Shown here piece after piece: positions 1 through 6,148 of a stretch of 11,017 bases of DNA. The stretch's first letter is position 1, and every line of letters starts with the position of its first letter. The notes beneath the pieces were generated by a model, which saw only the letters and a program-made list of their open reading frames with translations, was not told where the DNA came from and searched no databases. The stretch spans positions 1 to 11,017 of the forward strand of contig JAICJK010000042.1 in NCBI GenBank assembly GCA_025928415.1. Reading direction: 5' to 3'. Source of the DNA: Solirubrobacteraceae bacterium (GTDB lineage Bacteria > Actinomycetota > Thermoleophilia > Solirubrobacterales > Solirubrobacteraceae). Made by a program: the position numbers and the translations under genes.

Positions 1-221
1 ACGAGGACGACGGCCTGCTGCGCGGTCCCGCGGTCGGCGGCGGGCGCCGGCCGCGCGAGGACCGCGTGCGCGCCGGCGCCCGCGCCGTGGGCGTCGGGCC
101 AGCCGCGGAATCCGATGAGCGTCGACAGCAGGGCGAGGATCACCGTCCCCGCCACGACGAGCGCGGTGCTCGCGCCGAGGGAGGCCAGCAATCCGGGGAA
201 CGGGCGCATCACGCGCCGCAT
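1..221 (-). CDS. Hypothetical single-pass membrane protein, N-terminal 73 codons (cut by left edge)
   Basis: The minus-strand frame starts at the ATG at 221-219 and stays open to the window edge. I do not recognise the protein. The N-terminus begins MRRVMRPFPG; residues about 11-37 (GLLASLGASTALVVAG onward to LLSTLIGF) form one strong hydrophobic helix. After RGWPDAHGAG comes an Ala/Pro/Gly-rich stretch that looks extracytoplasmic. Basic residues before the helix and few after it fit an N-in, C-out signal anchor. A second in-frame ATG at 209-207 is an alternative start; neither has a good Shine-Dalgarno sequence, only a distant AGG. It lies 63 bp downstream of the three-helix gene on the same strand, so the two may be co-transcribed. 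The start and the coding status are moderately secure; the function is unknown. Confidence 0.6.
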   Translation of the reverse strand, partial: MRRVMRPFPGLLASLGASTALVVAGTVILALLSTLIGFRGWPDAHGAGAGAHAVLARPAPAADRGTAQQAVVL

Positions 222-284
222 CGGCCACGGTCGCCGGAGCCTTGATCGCGTTGTCCGTCCCCTGACAGGCGCTGGACGAGGATC

Positions 285-917
285 TCAGGCGCCGCGGCGG
301 CCCGGGTTGTCCGGCCCGGCGACGACGGAGTTCGGCTGCTGGTCGGGATCGCGCACGACCGTCGGGTTGGGGCCCGAGGTGTCCACGATGAGGCACAGCG
401 CGCGAGCGGGGTCGCGGCCGGGCACGCAGGTGCGGTAGAGGTCGGGCGCCTGCTTCCAGGTGCTCTCCCGGCCGATGTTGCGCGCGTACTCGGCGGGCGC
501 CTGGTGGGCCAGGTAGCGGCGCACGGCGCCGAGCTGCAGGCGGTAGCTGTCCTGGGCCGCGCGCACCGCCGGGCGATGGGCGAGGCCCACGGCGAGCAGC
601 GCCGCGAACAGCGCGAGCATCAGCACGGCGCCCGCGTAGTCGGCGGCGACCGAGCGCGGGAGCTGCGGTCGATGGCGCTGCAGCCGGCGGCCGGCGAGCG
701 GGGCCAGCAGCGCGACGACCCCGAGGTTCGCGAAGCCGCACAGCAGGAAGGCCCCCAGCGCGTCCGCGCTGTCCCCCGCGATCGGCAGCAGGTGGAGCAT
801 GACCGCCTCGGCGACGGTCAGCATCGCGAAGACAGGCCACTGCCACGCGCCCCGGAGGCGCCAGCGCAGGCGGATGAGCCGCTGGCCCGCCCGTCCCGGG
901 TCCTCGCCGCCGGCCAT
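285..917 (-). CDS. Hypothetical three-helix membrane protein with extracytoplasmic C-terminal tail
   Basis: This 210-aa protein is not one I can name. Three hydrophobic helices are visible at about residues 28-46 (WPVFAMLTVAEAVML), 53-75 (ALGAFLLCGFANLGVVALL) and 93-114 (DYAGAVLMLALFAALLAVGL). Arginine-rich segments before helix 1 and between helices 2 and 3 (GRRLQRHRP, about 76-84) put the N-terminus inside and the roughly 95-residue C-terminal region outside. That tail has two cysteines, C164 and C175 (YRTCVPG and ALCLIVD), that could form a disulfide, and ends in a polar Asp/Pro/Asn-rich segment. I chose the ATG at 917-915 because the open frame upstream (to 1172) runs through the divergent promoter and into the E1 alpha gene. 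A TACCCT hexamer sits six bases before this ATG, which suits a leaderless transcript. It is divergent from the dehydrogenase operon. Confidence 0.75.
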   Translation of the reverse strand: MAGGEDPGRAGQRLIRLRWRLRGAWQWPVFAMLTVAEAVMLHLLPIAGDSADALGAFLLCGFANLGVVALLAPLAGRRLQRHRPQLPRSVAADYAGAVLMLALFAALLAVGLAHRPAVRAAQDSYRLQLGAVRRYLAHQAPAEYARNIGRESTWKQAPDLYRTCVPGRDPARALCLIVDTSGPNPTVVRDPDQQPNSVVAGPDNPGRRGA

Positions 918-923
918 AGGTCC

Positions 924-929
924 AGGGTA
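924..929 (-). promoter_or_regulatory. Possible -10 box for a leaderless transcript of the three-helix protein gene
   Basis: Read on the minus strand, TACCCT ends six bases before the ATG at 917. It fits the actinobacterial TANNNT -10 pattern, and the usual distance to the start of transcription would put +1 at the A of the ATG. There is no Shine-Dalgarno sequence between it and the start. No convincing -35 box is visible. This is inferred from sequence only. Confidence 0.4.
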
Positions 930-984
930 GAGCGACCACCGCCGATTGAGGTACCGTGTTCGACACCGTGTCACGCGCCGACAC

Positions 985-1030
985 CGGAGATCCCGGGACG
1001 GCGCGCAAGCGGGGCGGAGCGGAGATCCCG
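985..1030. repeat. 11-bp direct repeat CGGAGATCCCG upstream of E1 alpha
   Basis: CGGAGATCCCG occurs exactly at 985-995 and again at 1020-1030, a 35-bp period. The first copy runs into TCCCGGGA (991-998), an 8-bp palindrome. Both copies lie between the putative promoter and the ribosome binding site of the E1 alpha gene, so they could act as DNA sites or in the mRNA leader. Confidence 0.6.
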
Positions 1031-1062
1031 CGAGGCCCCACGACCCGAAGGGACATAGCCAG

Positions 1063-2145
1063 ATGGCACTCGAGACGGCCGGCCCGCTCGCGGGGACGGA
1101 TCCCGCCGCGCACGGCCCGGGGCACCTGACCCCCGGCGACCGAGCAGGGCTCCTGCGCAGCATGCTCCTCATGCGCTCCGTGGAGGAGCGCGCGATGAAC
1201 CTCTACCGCCAGGGCAAGGTGCCCGGCAGCTTCTACGACGGCTTCGGCCAGGAGGCCGTGTCGGTCGGCGCCGCCTGGGCGCTCGCCGCGACCGACCGCC
1301 TGTGCATCCTGCACCGCGACCTCGGCGCCCACCTCGTCCGCGGCGTGCCGCCCGCCCGGATCCTCGGGCAGTACATGGGGCGCGACGGCGGGATCACCCG
1401 CGGCCGCGACGGCAACGTCCACTTCGGCGACCACACCCGCGGGTGCGTGGGGATGGTCTCGATGCTCCCCGACATGATGCTCGTGGCGACGGGCATGGCG
1501 ATGGGCTTCAAGCTGCGCCACCAGGACCGCGTCGCGCTGACCTTCTTCGGCGACGGGTCGACCTCGCGCGGCGACTTCCACGAGGCCCTGAACTGGGCGA
1601 GCGTGCAGCGCCTGCCGGTGATCTTCGTCCTGGAGAACAACCAGTACGCCTACTCCACGCCGCTGGCCGCGCAGTTCGTCGTCGACCCGATCGCGCGCGC
1701 CGACGCGTACGGGATGCCCGGCGTGCGGGTCGACGGCAACGACGCGGAGGAGGTCTTCGAGGCCGTGCACGCGGCGCGCGAGCGCGCGCTGGTGGGCGCC
1801 GGCCCGACGCTCATCGAGGCGGTGACCATGCGCATGCACGGCCACGCCGCGCACGACGACATGAAGTACGTGCCGCCCGCGCAGCTCGAGGAGTGGCGCG
1901 CGAAGGACCCGATCGACCGCCAGGCCGCGCGCGTCGCGCGCGACGGCGTGGACGTCGACGCGCTGCGCGAGGAGGTCCGGGCGCTCGTCGACGCGGCCAC
2001 GCAGGAGGCGCTGGCGATGCCGATGCCCGACCCGGCGACCGCGCACCACGGCGCCTTCCACGACCCGGCGGACGGCGAGGTCGTGCTGGCCGACGGCGGC
2101 GAGGCCCCGTGGAGCGGCTTCGCGGCCGCGGGGGGCGCGGGCTGA
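1063..2145 (+). CDS. 2-oxo acid dehydrogenase E1 component, alpha subunit (thiamine diphosphate-dependent)
   Basis: The 360-aa product is the cofactor-binding half of the heterotetrameric E1 that decarboxylates a 2-oxo acid and passes the acyl group to lipoyl-E2. The thiamine diphosphate motif is clear: GDG at 163-165, then NN at 192-193 after 26 residues (GDGSTSRGDFHEALN ... ENNQYAYSTP). The phosphorylation-loop region reads HGHAAHDDMKYVP from residue 259, so the serine phosphorylated in mitochondrial E1 is alanine (A262) here. The start at 1063 is supported by GAAGGGA at 1047-1053, nine bases upstream; the longer frame from 946 would run through the promoter. The stop overlaps the E1 beta start (TGATG). 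Substrate cannot be told from sequence: pyruvate (pdhA), branched-chain 2-oxo acids (bkdA) and acetoin (acoA) are all possible. Confidence 0.93.
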   Translation: MALETAGPLAGTDPAAHGPGHLTPGDRAGLLRSMLLMRSVEERAMNLYRQGKVPGSFYDGFGQEAVSVGAAWALAATDRLCILHRDLGAHLVRGVPPARILGQYMGRDGGITRGRDGNVHFGDHTRGCVGMVSMLPDMMLVATGMAMGFKLRHQDRVALTFFGDGSTSRGDFHEALNWASVQRLPVIFVLENNQYAYSTPLAAQFVVDPIARADAYGMPGVRVDGNDAEEVFEAVHAARERALVGAGPTLIEAVTMRMHGHAAHDDMKYVPPAQLEEWRAKDPIDRQAARVARDGVDVDALREEVRALVDAATQEALAMPMPDPATAHHGAFHDPADGEVVLADGGEAPWSGFAAAGGAG

Positions 2146-3110
2146 TGGCGACGATGACCTACCTCCAGGCGATCTCCGACGGCATGCGCGAGGAGATGCG
2201 CCGCGACGAGCGCGTCTTCGTCATGGGCGAGGACATCGGGGCCTTCGGCGGCGCCTTCAAGGTGACCGACGGGTTCCTCGACGAGTTCGGGGCCGACCGC
2301 GTCATGGACACGCCGCTGGCCGAGTCGGCGATCATCGGCACCGCGTGCGGCGCCGCCTACGTCGGCCTGCGGCCGATCTGCGAGATGCAGTTCGCCGACT
2401 TCATCTCCTGCGGCTTCGACCAGCTCGTCAACGTCGCGGGCAAGATGCACTACCGGCAGGGCCTGCCGACGAACATCACCGTGCGGCTGCCGAGCGGCGG
2501 CGGGTTCTCGGGTGGCCCGTTCCACTCCTCCAACCCCGAGGCCTGGTTCATGCACGCCCCGGGGCTGAAGGTCGTGGCGCCGTCGACCGCCGAGGACGCC
2601 AAGGGGCTGCTGATCGCCGCGGTGCGCGACCCCAACCCGGTGGTCTTCATGGAGCACAAGCACCTCTACCGGCGGGTCAAGGGCGAGGTGCCCGCGGGCA
2701 CCTACGAGACGCCGCTGACCGCGCGCATCGCCCGCGAGGGGTCGGACCTCACGGTCATCGCCTACGGGGCGATGGTGCACACCGCGCTGGAGGCGACGGC
2801 CGACCTCGACGGGGCCTCGGTCGAGGTCCTGGACCTGCGCTCGCTCGTCCCGCTCGACGAGGAGGCGATCCTCGCCTCGGTCCGGCGGACGTCGAAGGTG
2901 CTGATCGTCGACGAGGCCAACCAGATGTGCGCCGCCGGCGCCCAGGTCGCCGCCGTGATCGCCGAGCACGCCTTCGAGCACCTCGACGGCCCGGTGCGCC
3001 GCGTGGCCACGCCGGACGTGCCGATCGCCTTCTCCCCGCCGCTGGAGCAGGCCCTGCTGCCGGGCGTCGACCGGATCAAGGAGGCCGCGCGTGAGCTCCT
3101 CGACTACTGA
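2145..3110 (+). CDS. 2-oxo acid dehydrogenase E1 component, beta subunit
   Basis: The 321-aa product is a transketolase-like E1 beta subunit, which completes the active site with E1 alpha. Family landmarks include GEDIGAFGG (28-36), TPLAESAIIG (56-65) with the conserved glutamate E60 expected to contact the thiamine ring, PICEMQFADF (77-86), GGPFHSSNPEA (123-133) and the C-terminal transketolase domain with VLIVDEAN. The length is normal for the family. The ATG at 2145 shares bases with the E1 alpha stop, indicating translational coupling; an in-frame ATG three codons on (2154) is a weaker alternative. The last 20 bases overlap the E2 gene and contain its ribosome binding site just upstream. 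Like E1 alpha, it cannot be assigned with certainty to pyruvate, branched-chain or acetoin dehydrogenase. Confidence 0.93.
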   Translation: MATMTYLQAISDGMREEMRRDERVFVMGEDIGAFGGAFKVTDGFLDEFGADRVMDTPLAESAIIGTACGAAYVGLRPICEMQFADFISCGFDQLVNVAGKMHYRQGLPTNITVRLPSGGGFSGGPFHSSNPEAWFMHAPGLKVVAPSTAEDAKGLLIAAVRDPNPVVFMEHKHLYRRVKGEVPAGTYETPLTARIAREGSDLTVIAYGAMVHTALEATADLDGASVEVLDLRSLVPLDEEAILASVRRTSKVLIVDEANQMCAAGAQVAAVIAEHAFEHLDGPVRRVATPDVPIAFSPPLEQALLPGVDRIKEAARELLDY

Positions 3111-4371
3111 GATCGACGTGACGATGCCGCAGATGGGCGTCTCGGTGTCCGAGGGCACCATCGTCGGCTGGCACAAGAAGGTGGGCGACTGGGTCGCCTA
3201 CGAGGAGCCGCTGTGCGAGATCTCCACCGACAAGATCGACACCGAGTGCCCCGCGCCGGCCGCGGGCCGGGTCAAGGAGCTGCTCGTGGAGGTGGGCGCC
3301 ACCGTCGAGGTCGGCACCGTGCTGGCGCGGATCGCCACCGACGCCAAGCCCGGTGAGGCGCACCCGGCCGAGGACGCCCCGCAGCCCGCGGCCGCGGCGC
3401 CGGCGGCGGTTGCCGCTCCCGCCGTGGCCGGCGGGCGGCACAACGGCAACGGGAACGGCACGGCGCCGCCGCGGCGCGGCTACTCCCCGGTGGTGTCGCG
3501 GATCGCCGCCGAGCACGGGCTCGACCTGTCGGCGATCGCCGGCACCGGGCGCGGGGGGCGCGTGACCAAGAAGGACGTCCTGGCCGCGCTGGAGACGCCG
3601 GCGCCCGCCGCGAGCCCGGCCCCCGCCGCGGTCCCCGAGCCGCCGCTGCACAGCGAGTCGCCCTACCGGCCCGACGCGGACGTCCCGACGGTCGCCGCGG
3701 GCGGCGACGGCGGGACGCCCGTCCCCCTGTCGCGCATGCGCATCGCGATCGGCGAGGCCATGCGGCGCTCGCTGCAGACGGCCGCCACGTGCACCACGAT
3801 CGTGGAGTGCGACATGTCCGCGGTGCAGCGCCGGCGGGCCGAGCTCGGGCTCACCGCGCTGCCGCTCGTGGCCCGTCACGTGGTCGGCGCGCTGGGCGAG
3901 TTCGGCGCGCTGAACGCCACGCTGGAGGGCACGGCGCTCACGCGCTACGAGCGCGTGCACCTCGGGATCGCGGTGTCGCTCGGCGAGGACGGCCTGATCG
4001 TCCCCGTCGTGCGCGATGCGCAGGACCTCTCCGAGGAGGGGCTGGCGCGCAGGATCAAGGACCTCGCGGCGCGGGCGCGCAGCGGGGGCCTGTCGCCCGA
4101 CGACGTCCGCGGCGGCACGTTCACGATCACCAACCCGGGCGCGTTCGGCGCGCTCGCGGCCACCCCGGTGATCAACCTGCCGCAGGTCGGCATCCTAGAC
4201 CTCGAGGCGATCGTCAAGCGCCCCGTGGTGCTCACGGACGCCGACGGGAACGACAGCATCGCGATCCGCCCGATGGCCAACCTGTGCCTGAGCTGGGACC
4301 ACCGTGCGCTCGACGGCGCGTACGCAGCGCAGTTCCTGACCGCGCTGCGGCGGCGGATCGAGGGCGCGTGA
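3091..4371 (+). CDS. 2-oxo acid dehydrogenase E2 component (dihydrolipoamide acyltransferase)
   Basis: The 426-aa E2 core carries acyl groups on a lipoyl arm and transfers them to CoA. Domains in order are one lipoyl domain (about 6-82; lipoyl lysine K48 in STDKIDTE), an Ala/Pro/Gly/Asn linker (about 84-128), a peripheral subunit-binding domain (about 131-167, YSPVVSRIAAEHGLDLSAI ... GRVTKKDVLAAL), a second Ala/Pro linker, and the catalytic domain (about 208-426). The catalytic motif is SWDHRALDG at 401-409, with H404 and D408 as the expected active-site pair; GGTFTITNPGAFG (341-353) is also typical. The GTG start at 3091 has a strong AAGGAGG at 3078-3084, six bases upstream, and overlaps the end of E1 beta by 20 bp. 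DKIDTE and a single lipoyl domain resemble actinobacterial and branched-chain type E2s. Confidence 0.93.
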   Translation: MSSSTTEIDVTMPQMGVSVSEGTIVGWHKKVGDWVAYEEPLCEISTDKIDTECPAPAAGRVKELLVEVGATVEVGTVLARIATDAKPGEAHPAEDAPQPAAAAPAAVAAPAVAGGRHNGNGNGTAPPRRGYSPVVSRIAAEHGLDLSAIAGTGRGGRVTKKDVLAALETPAPAASPAPAAVPEPPLHSESPYRPDADVPTVAAGGDGGTPVPLSRMRIAIGEAMRRSLQTAATCTTIVECDMSAVQRRRAELGLTALPLVARHVVGALGEFGALNATLEGTALTRYERVHLGIAVSLGEDGLIVPVVRDAQDLSEEGLARRIKDLAARARSGGLSPDDVRGGTFTITNPGAFGALAATPVINLPQVGILDLEAIVKRPVVLTDADGNDSIAIRPMANLCLSWDHRALDGAYAAQFLTALRRRIEGA

Positions 4372-4390
4372 GTGTGCGACGCTGAGAGCC

Positions 4391-5098
4391 ATGCCTGACG
4401 AGCTCTGGGTCACCCGCCTCGGCGTCGTCCCCTACCCGGAGGCGACCGCGATCCAGGAGGCCGTGCGCGCGCGCCGCCTGGATCGCGAGGTCCCCGACGT
4501 CCTGCTGCTGCTCGAGCACCCGCCCGTCTACACCCGCGGCCGCCGCACCGGCCCTGGGGATCTCGGGATGGGCGAGGCGTTCTACCGCGACCACGGCATC
4601 GACATCGCCGACGCGGACCGCGGCGGCCGGGTGACCTACCACGGCCCGGGCCAGCTCGTCGGCTACCCGATCATGGCGATCGCCGACGTCCGCCGGCACG
4701 TGCGCGCGATGGAGCAGGCGCTGATCGCGGCGCTGGACGACGAGGGCGTGGCGGCGCGCGTGCGCCCGGACGAGGGGCCCGAGTACACCGGCGTCTGGGT
4801 GCAGGACCGCAAGATCGCCTCGATCGGCGTGCACGTCCACAAGGGCGTGACGACGCACGGCTTCGCGGTCAACCTGACCAACGACCTGCGCCCGTTCGGG
4901 TGGGTCGTGGCCTGCGGGCTGCCGGACGTGCAGATGACCTCGCTGGCCGCGGAGGCCTCCCGCACCGGCGACCTGCTGCCCTGCTTCTCCAAGCGCGTGG
5001 CCTGGCGCTTCGCCCAGGCGACCGGGCGCCGCCAGCGCCTGATCTCCCCGGCCCGCGCGGGCATCCGCGTGCCCGAGCCCGTGGGCGCGGCTCGATAG
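4391..5098 (+). CDS. lipB: Octanoyltransferase LipB
   Basis: LipB transfers octanoate from acyl carrier protein to the lipoyl-domain lysine of target proteins such as the E2 encoded just upstream; this is the first step of lipoate synthesis. The 235-aa sequence carries the family signature RGGRVTYHGPGQL (77-89), the catalytic lysine K141 in RKIASIGVHV and the acyl-accepting cysteine C175 in VACGLPDVQMTSL. HGFAVNL (156-162) is also conserved. The C-terminal 25 or so residues (RLISPARAGIRVPEP) are a basic extension beyond the catalytic core. The ATG at 4391 follows the E2 stop by 19 bp with only a weak GAGAG upstream, so translation may depend on coupling. Its position after E2 and before lipA makes the role very likely. 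Confidence 0.95.
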   Translation: MPDELWVTRLGVVPYPEATAIQEAVRARRLDREVPDVLLLLEHPPVYTRGRRTGPGDLGMGEAFYRDHGIDIADADRGGRVTYHGPGQLVGYPIMAIADVRRHVRAMEQALIAALDDEGVAARVRPDEGPEYTGVWVQDRKIASIGVHVHKGVTTHGFAVNLTNDLRPFGWVVACGLPDVQMTSLAAEASRTGDLLPCFSKRVAWRFAQATGRRQRLISPARAGIRVPEPVGAAR

Positions 5099-5101
5099 CC
5101 T
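5096..5101 (+). promoter_or_regulatory. Possible internal -10 box for a leaderless lipA transcript
   Basis: TAGCCT, whose TAG is also the lipB stop codon, lies nine bases before the lipA ATG. The same hexamer stands at the same distance before the rhomboid gene. No Shine-Dalgarno sequence lies between it and the ATG and no -35 box is visible. It may give lipA a promoter separate from the upstream operon. The overlap with a stop codon weakens the case. Confidence 0.35.
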
Positions 5102-5110
5102 GGGTCGCAG

Positions 5111-6106
5111 ATGAGCACCGCCCGGACGGATCGCCCGCACCAGACGCGCTCGCGCGCCAACCCGGGCGGCATGGACGTCCTGAAGGTGCTCGGCGCCGAC
5201 GTCCGCCCGCTGCGCGAGCGCAAGCCCGCGTGGTTCAAGGTCCCCGCGCCCGGAGGGCGGCGCTACCGCGAGCTCAACCGCCTGATCAAGGCCGAGAACC
5301 TGCACACCGTCTGCCAGGAGGCCGCCTGCCCGAACGTCGGCGAATGCTGGGAGCGGGGCACCGCGACGTTCATGATCCTCGGCGACACGTGCACCCGCCG
5401 CTGCGGGTTCTGCAACGTCAACACCGGCAAGCCGACGTGGAACGACCCGCTCGAGCCGGCCCGCGTCGCGCGCTCGATCGCGACCATGGGGCTGCGGCAC
5501 GCGGTCATCACCTCGGTCGACCGCGACGACCTGCCCGACTACGGCGCGCGCATCTGGGCGGCCACGATCCGCCAGGTCCGCCGCCAGGCGCCCGCCTGCA
5601 AGATCGAGGTCCTGACGCCGGACTTCCGCGGCCAGGAGATGCCGCTGGCCACCGTCCTGGCCGAGCGCCCCGACGTGTTCAACCACAACGTCGAGGTCGT
5701 CCCGCGCCTGTACTCCGTCGCCCGCCGCGGCTCGACGTGGGAGCGCTCCGGCCGGGTGCTGGAGAACGCCAAGCAGATGGCCGGCGACGACGTGGCCACG
5801 AAGTCGGGGCTGATGGTCGGCCTCGGCGAGTCGCTGGACGAGGTCGTCGACGCGCTCGGCTCGCTGCGCGAGCGCGGCGTGCAGATCATCACCGTCGGGC
5901 AGTACCTGCGCCCGACCGCGCGTCACCTGCCCGTGGTCCGCTACTGGCACCCGGACGAGTTCAAGGCGATCGAGGAGGCCGGCCTGGCGCTCGGCTTCGA
6001 CCACGTCGCCGCGGGCCCGCTGGTGCGGTCCAGCTACCACGCCGACCAGCACGTCGCACAGGAGCAGCCCGGCGTCGGACCGCTGGCCGCCGGCGTGCCC
6101 GCCTAG
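5111..6106 (+). CDS. lipA: Lipoyl synthase LipA (radical SAM)
   Basis: LipA inserts two sulfurs into the octanoyl group that LipB attached, giving the lipoyl arm of E2 and other lipoyl proteins. The 331-aa product has both iron-sulfur sites: the auxiliary cluster motif C68-x4-C73-x5-C79 (VCQEAACPNVGECW) and the radical SAM motif C94-x3-C98-x2-C101 (CTRRCGFC). The family's C-terminal RSSYHAD is at 306-312, whose serine ligates the auxiliary cluster in characterised LipA. The catalytic core is complete. The start at 5111 gives a 40-50 residue N-terminal lead; an in-frame ATG at 5171 (MDVLKVLGADV) is possible, but the first is favoured by the short 12-bp gap from lipB and the TAGCCT box. About 20 residues after the RSSYHAD motif are low-complexity. 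Confidence 0.96.
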   Translation: MSTARTDRPHQTRSRANPGGMDVLKVLGADVRPLRERKPAWFKVPAPGGRRYRELNRLIKAENLHTVCQEAACPNVGECWERGTATFMILGDTCTRRCGFCNVNTGKPTWNDPLEPARVARSIATMGLRHAVITSVDRDDLPDYGARIWAATIRQVRRQAPACKIEVLTPDFRGQEMPLATVLAERPDVFNHNVEVVPRLYSVARRGSTWERSGRVLENAKQMAGDDVATKSGLMVGLGESLDEVVDALGSLRERGVQIITVGQYLRPTARHLPVVRYWHPDEFKAIEEAGLALGFDHVAAGPLVRSSYHADQHVAQEQPGVGPLAAGVPA

Positions 6107-6115
6107 CCAGCGGCT

Positions 6116-6148
6116 CGGGGCGCCAGGGCGGGTAGCCTCCGCGCCCCG
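6116..6148 (+). repeat. 8-bp inverted repeat around the rhomboid gene start
   Basis: CGGGGCGC (6116-6123) and GCGCCCCG (6141-6148) are perfect inverted copies with a 17-base loop. The right arm ends on the first base of the GTG start codon, and the TAGCCT box lies in the loop. No T tract follows, so it is not a standard intrinsic terminator for the lipoate operon. In such GC-rich DNA it may be chance. Confidence 0.35.
6133..6138 (+). promoter_or_regulatory. Possible -10 box for the rhomboid operon
   Basis: TAGCCT sits nine bases before the GTG start at 6148, in a GC-rich 41-bp gap after lipA. It fits the TANNNT pattern, and no ribosome binding site separates it from the start, as expected for a leaderless or very short leader mRNA. 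There is no recognisable -35 hexamer. Confidence 0.4.

Larger units (their letters stand above)
918..1062. promoter_or_regulatory. Divergent intergenic regulatory region with operator-like repeats
   Basis: These 145 bases separate the minus-strand membrane gene from the E1 alpha gene. A TTGAGG at 946-951 could be a -35 box for the plus strand, but the hexamer 17 bases later (TGTCAC, 969-974) is a poor -10. Overlapping it is a perfect palindrome GACAC-C-GTGTC (962-972), nested with GTGT-TCG-ACAC (956-966). ACCGTGT occurs at 953-959 and 965-971, and CGACACCG at 961-968 and 979-986. Such spacing suggests a transcription factor binding site controlling the dehydrogenase and lipoate operon, the divergent gene or both. 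The promoter itself is uncertain. Confidence 0.45.

Noticed and set aside
946..1062. 39-residue N-terminal extension of E1 alpha
   Set aside because: It is Arg-rich, passes through the repeat-bearing promoter region, and a proper ribosome binding site precedes the ATG at 1063.
1047..1062. TAGCCA before the E1 alpha start as another leaderless -10 box
   Set aside because: It ends one base before the ATG, far too close for a -10 box, and a good Shine-Dalgarno sequence is present.
1302..2144. Plus-strand frame running into E1 beta from within E1 alpha, suggesting a longer protein
   Set aside because: The upstream part is an Arg/Pro/Ala-rich shadow of E1 alpha; the family N-terminus of E1 beta begins at the ATG at 2145.
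1650..3176. 508-codon minus-strand frame opposite E1 alpha and E1 beta
   Set aside because: No domain is visible, the composition is biased, and it is fully explained by the codon structure of the opposite strand.
3360..3470. Low-complexity GC-rich stretch in E2 as a possible inserted repeat
   Set aside because: It encodes the flexible Ala/Pro linker expected between the lipoyl and subunit-binding domains.
4232..6052. 606-codon open frame on the minus strand opposite the E2 end, lipB and lipA
   Set aside because: It is a mirror of strongly conserved plus-strand genes; its translation is Arg/Ala/Gly/His-rich low-complexity with no recognisable domain, typical of GC-rich shadow frames.
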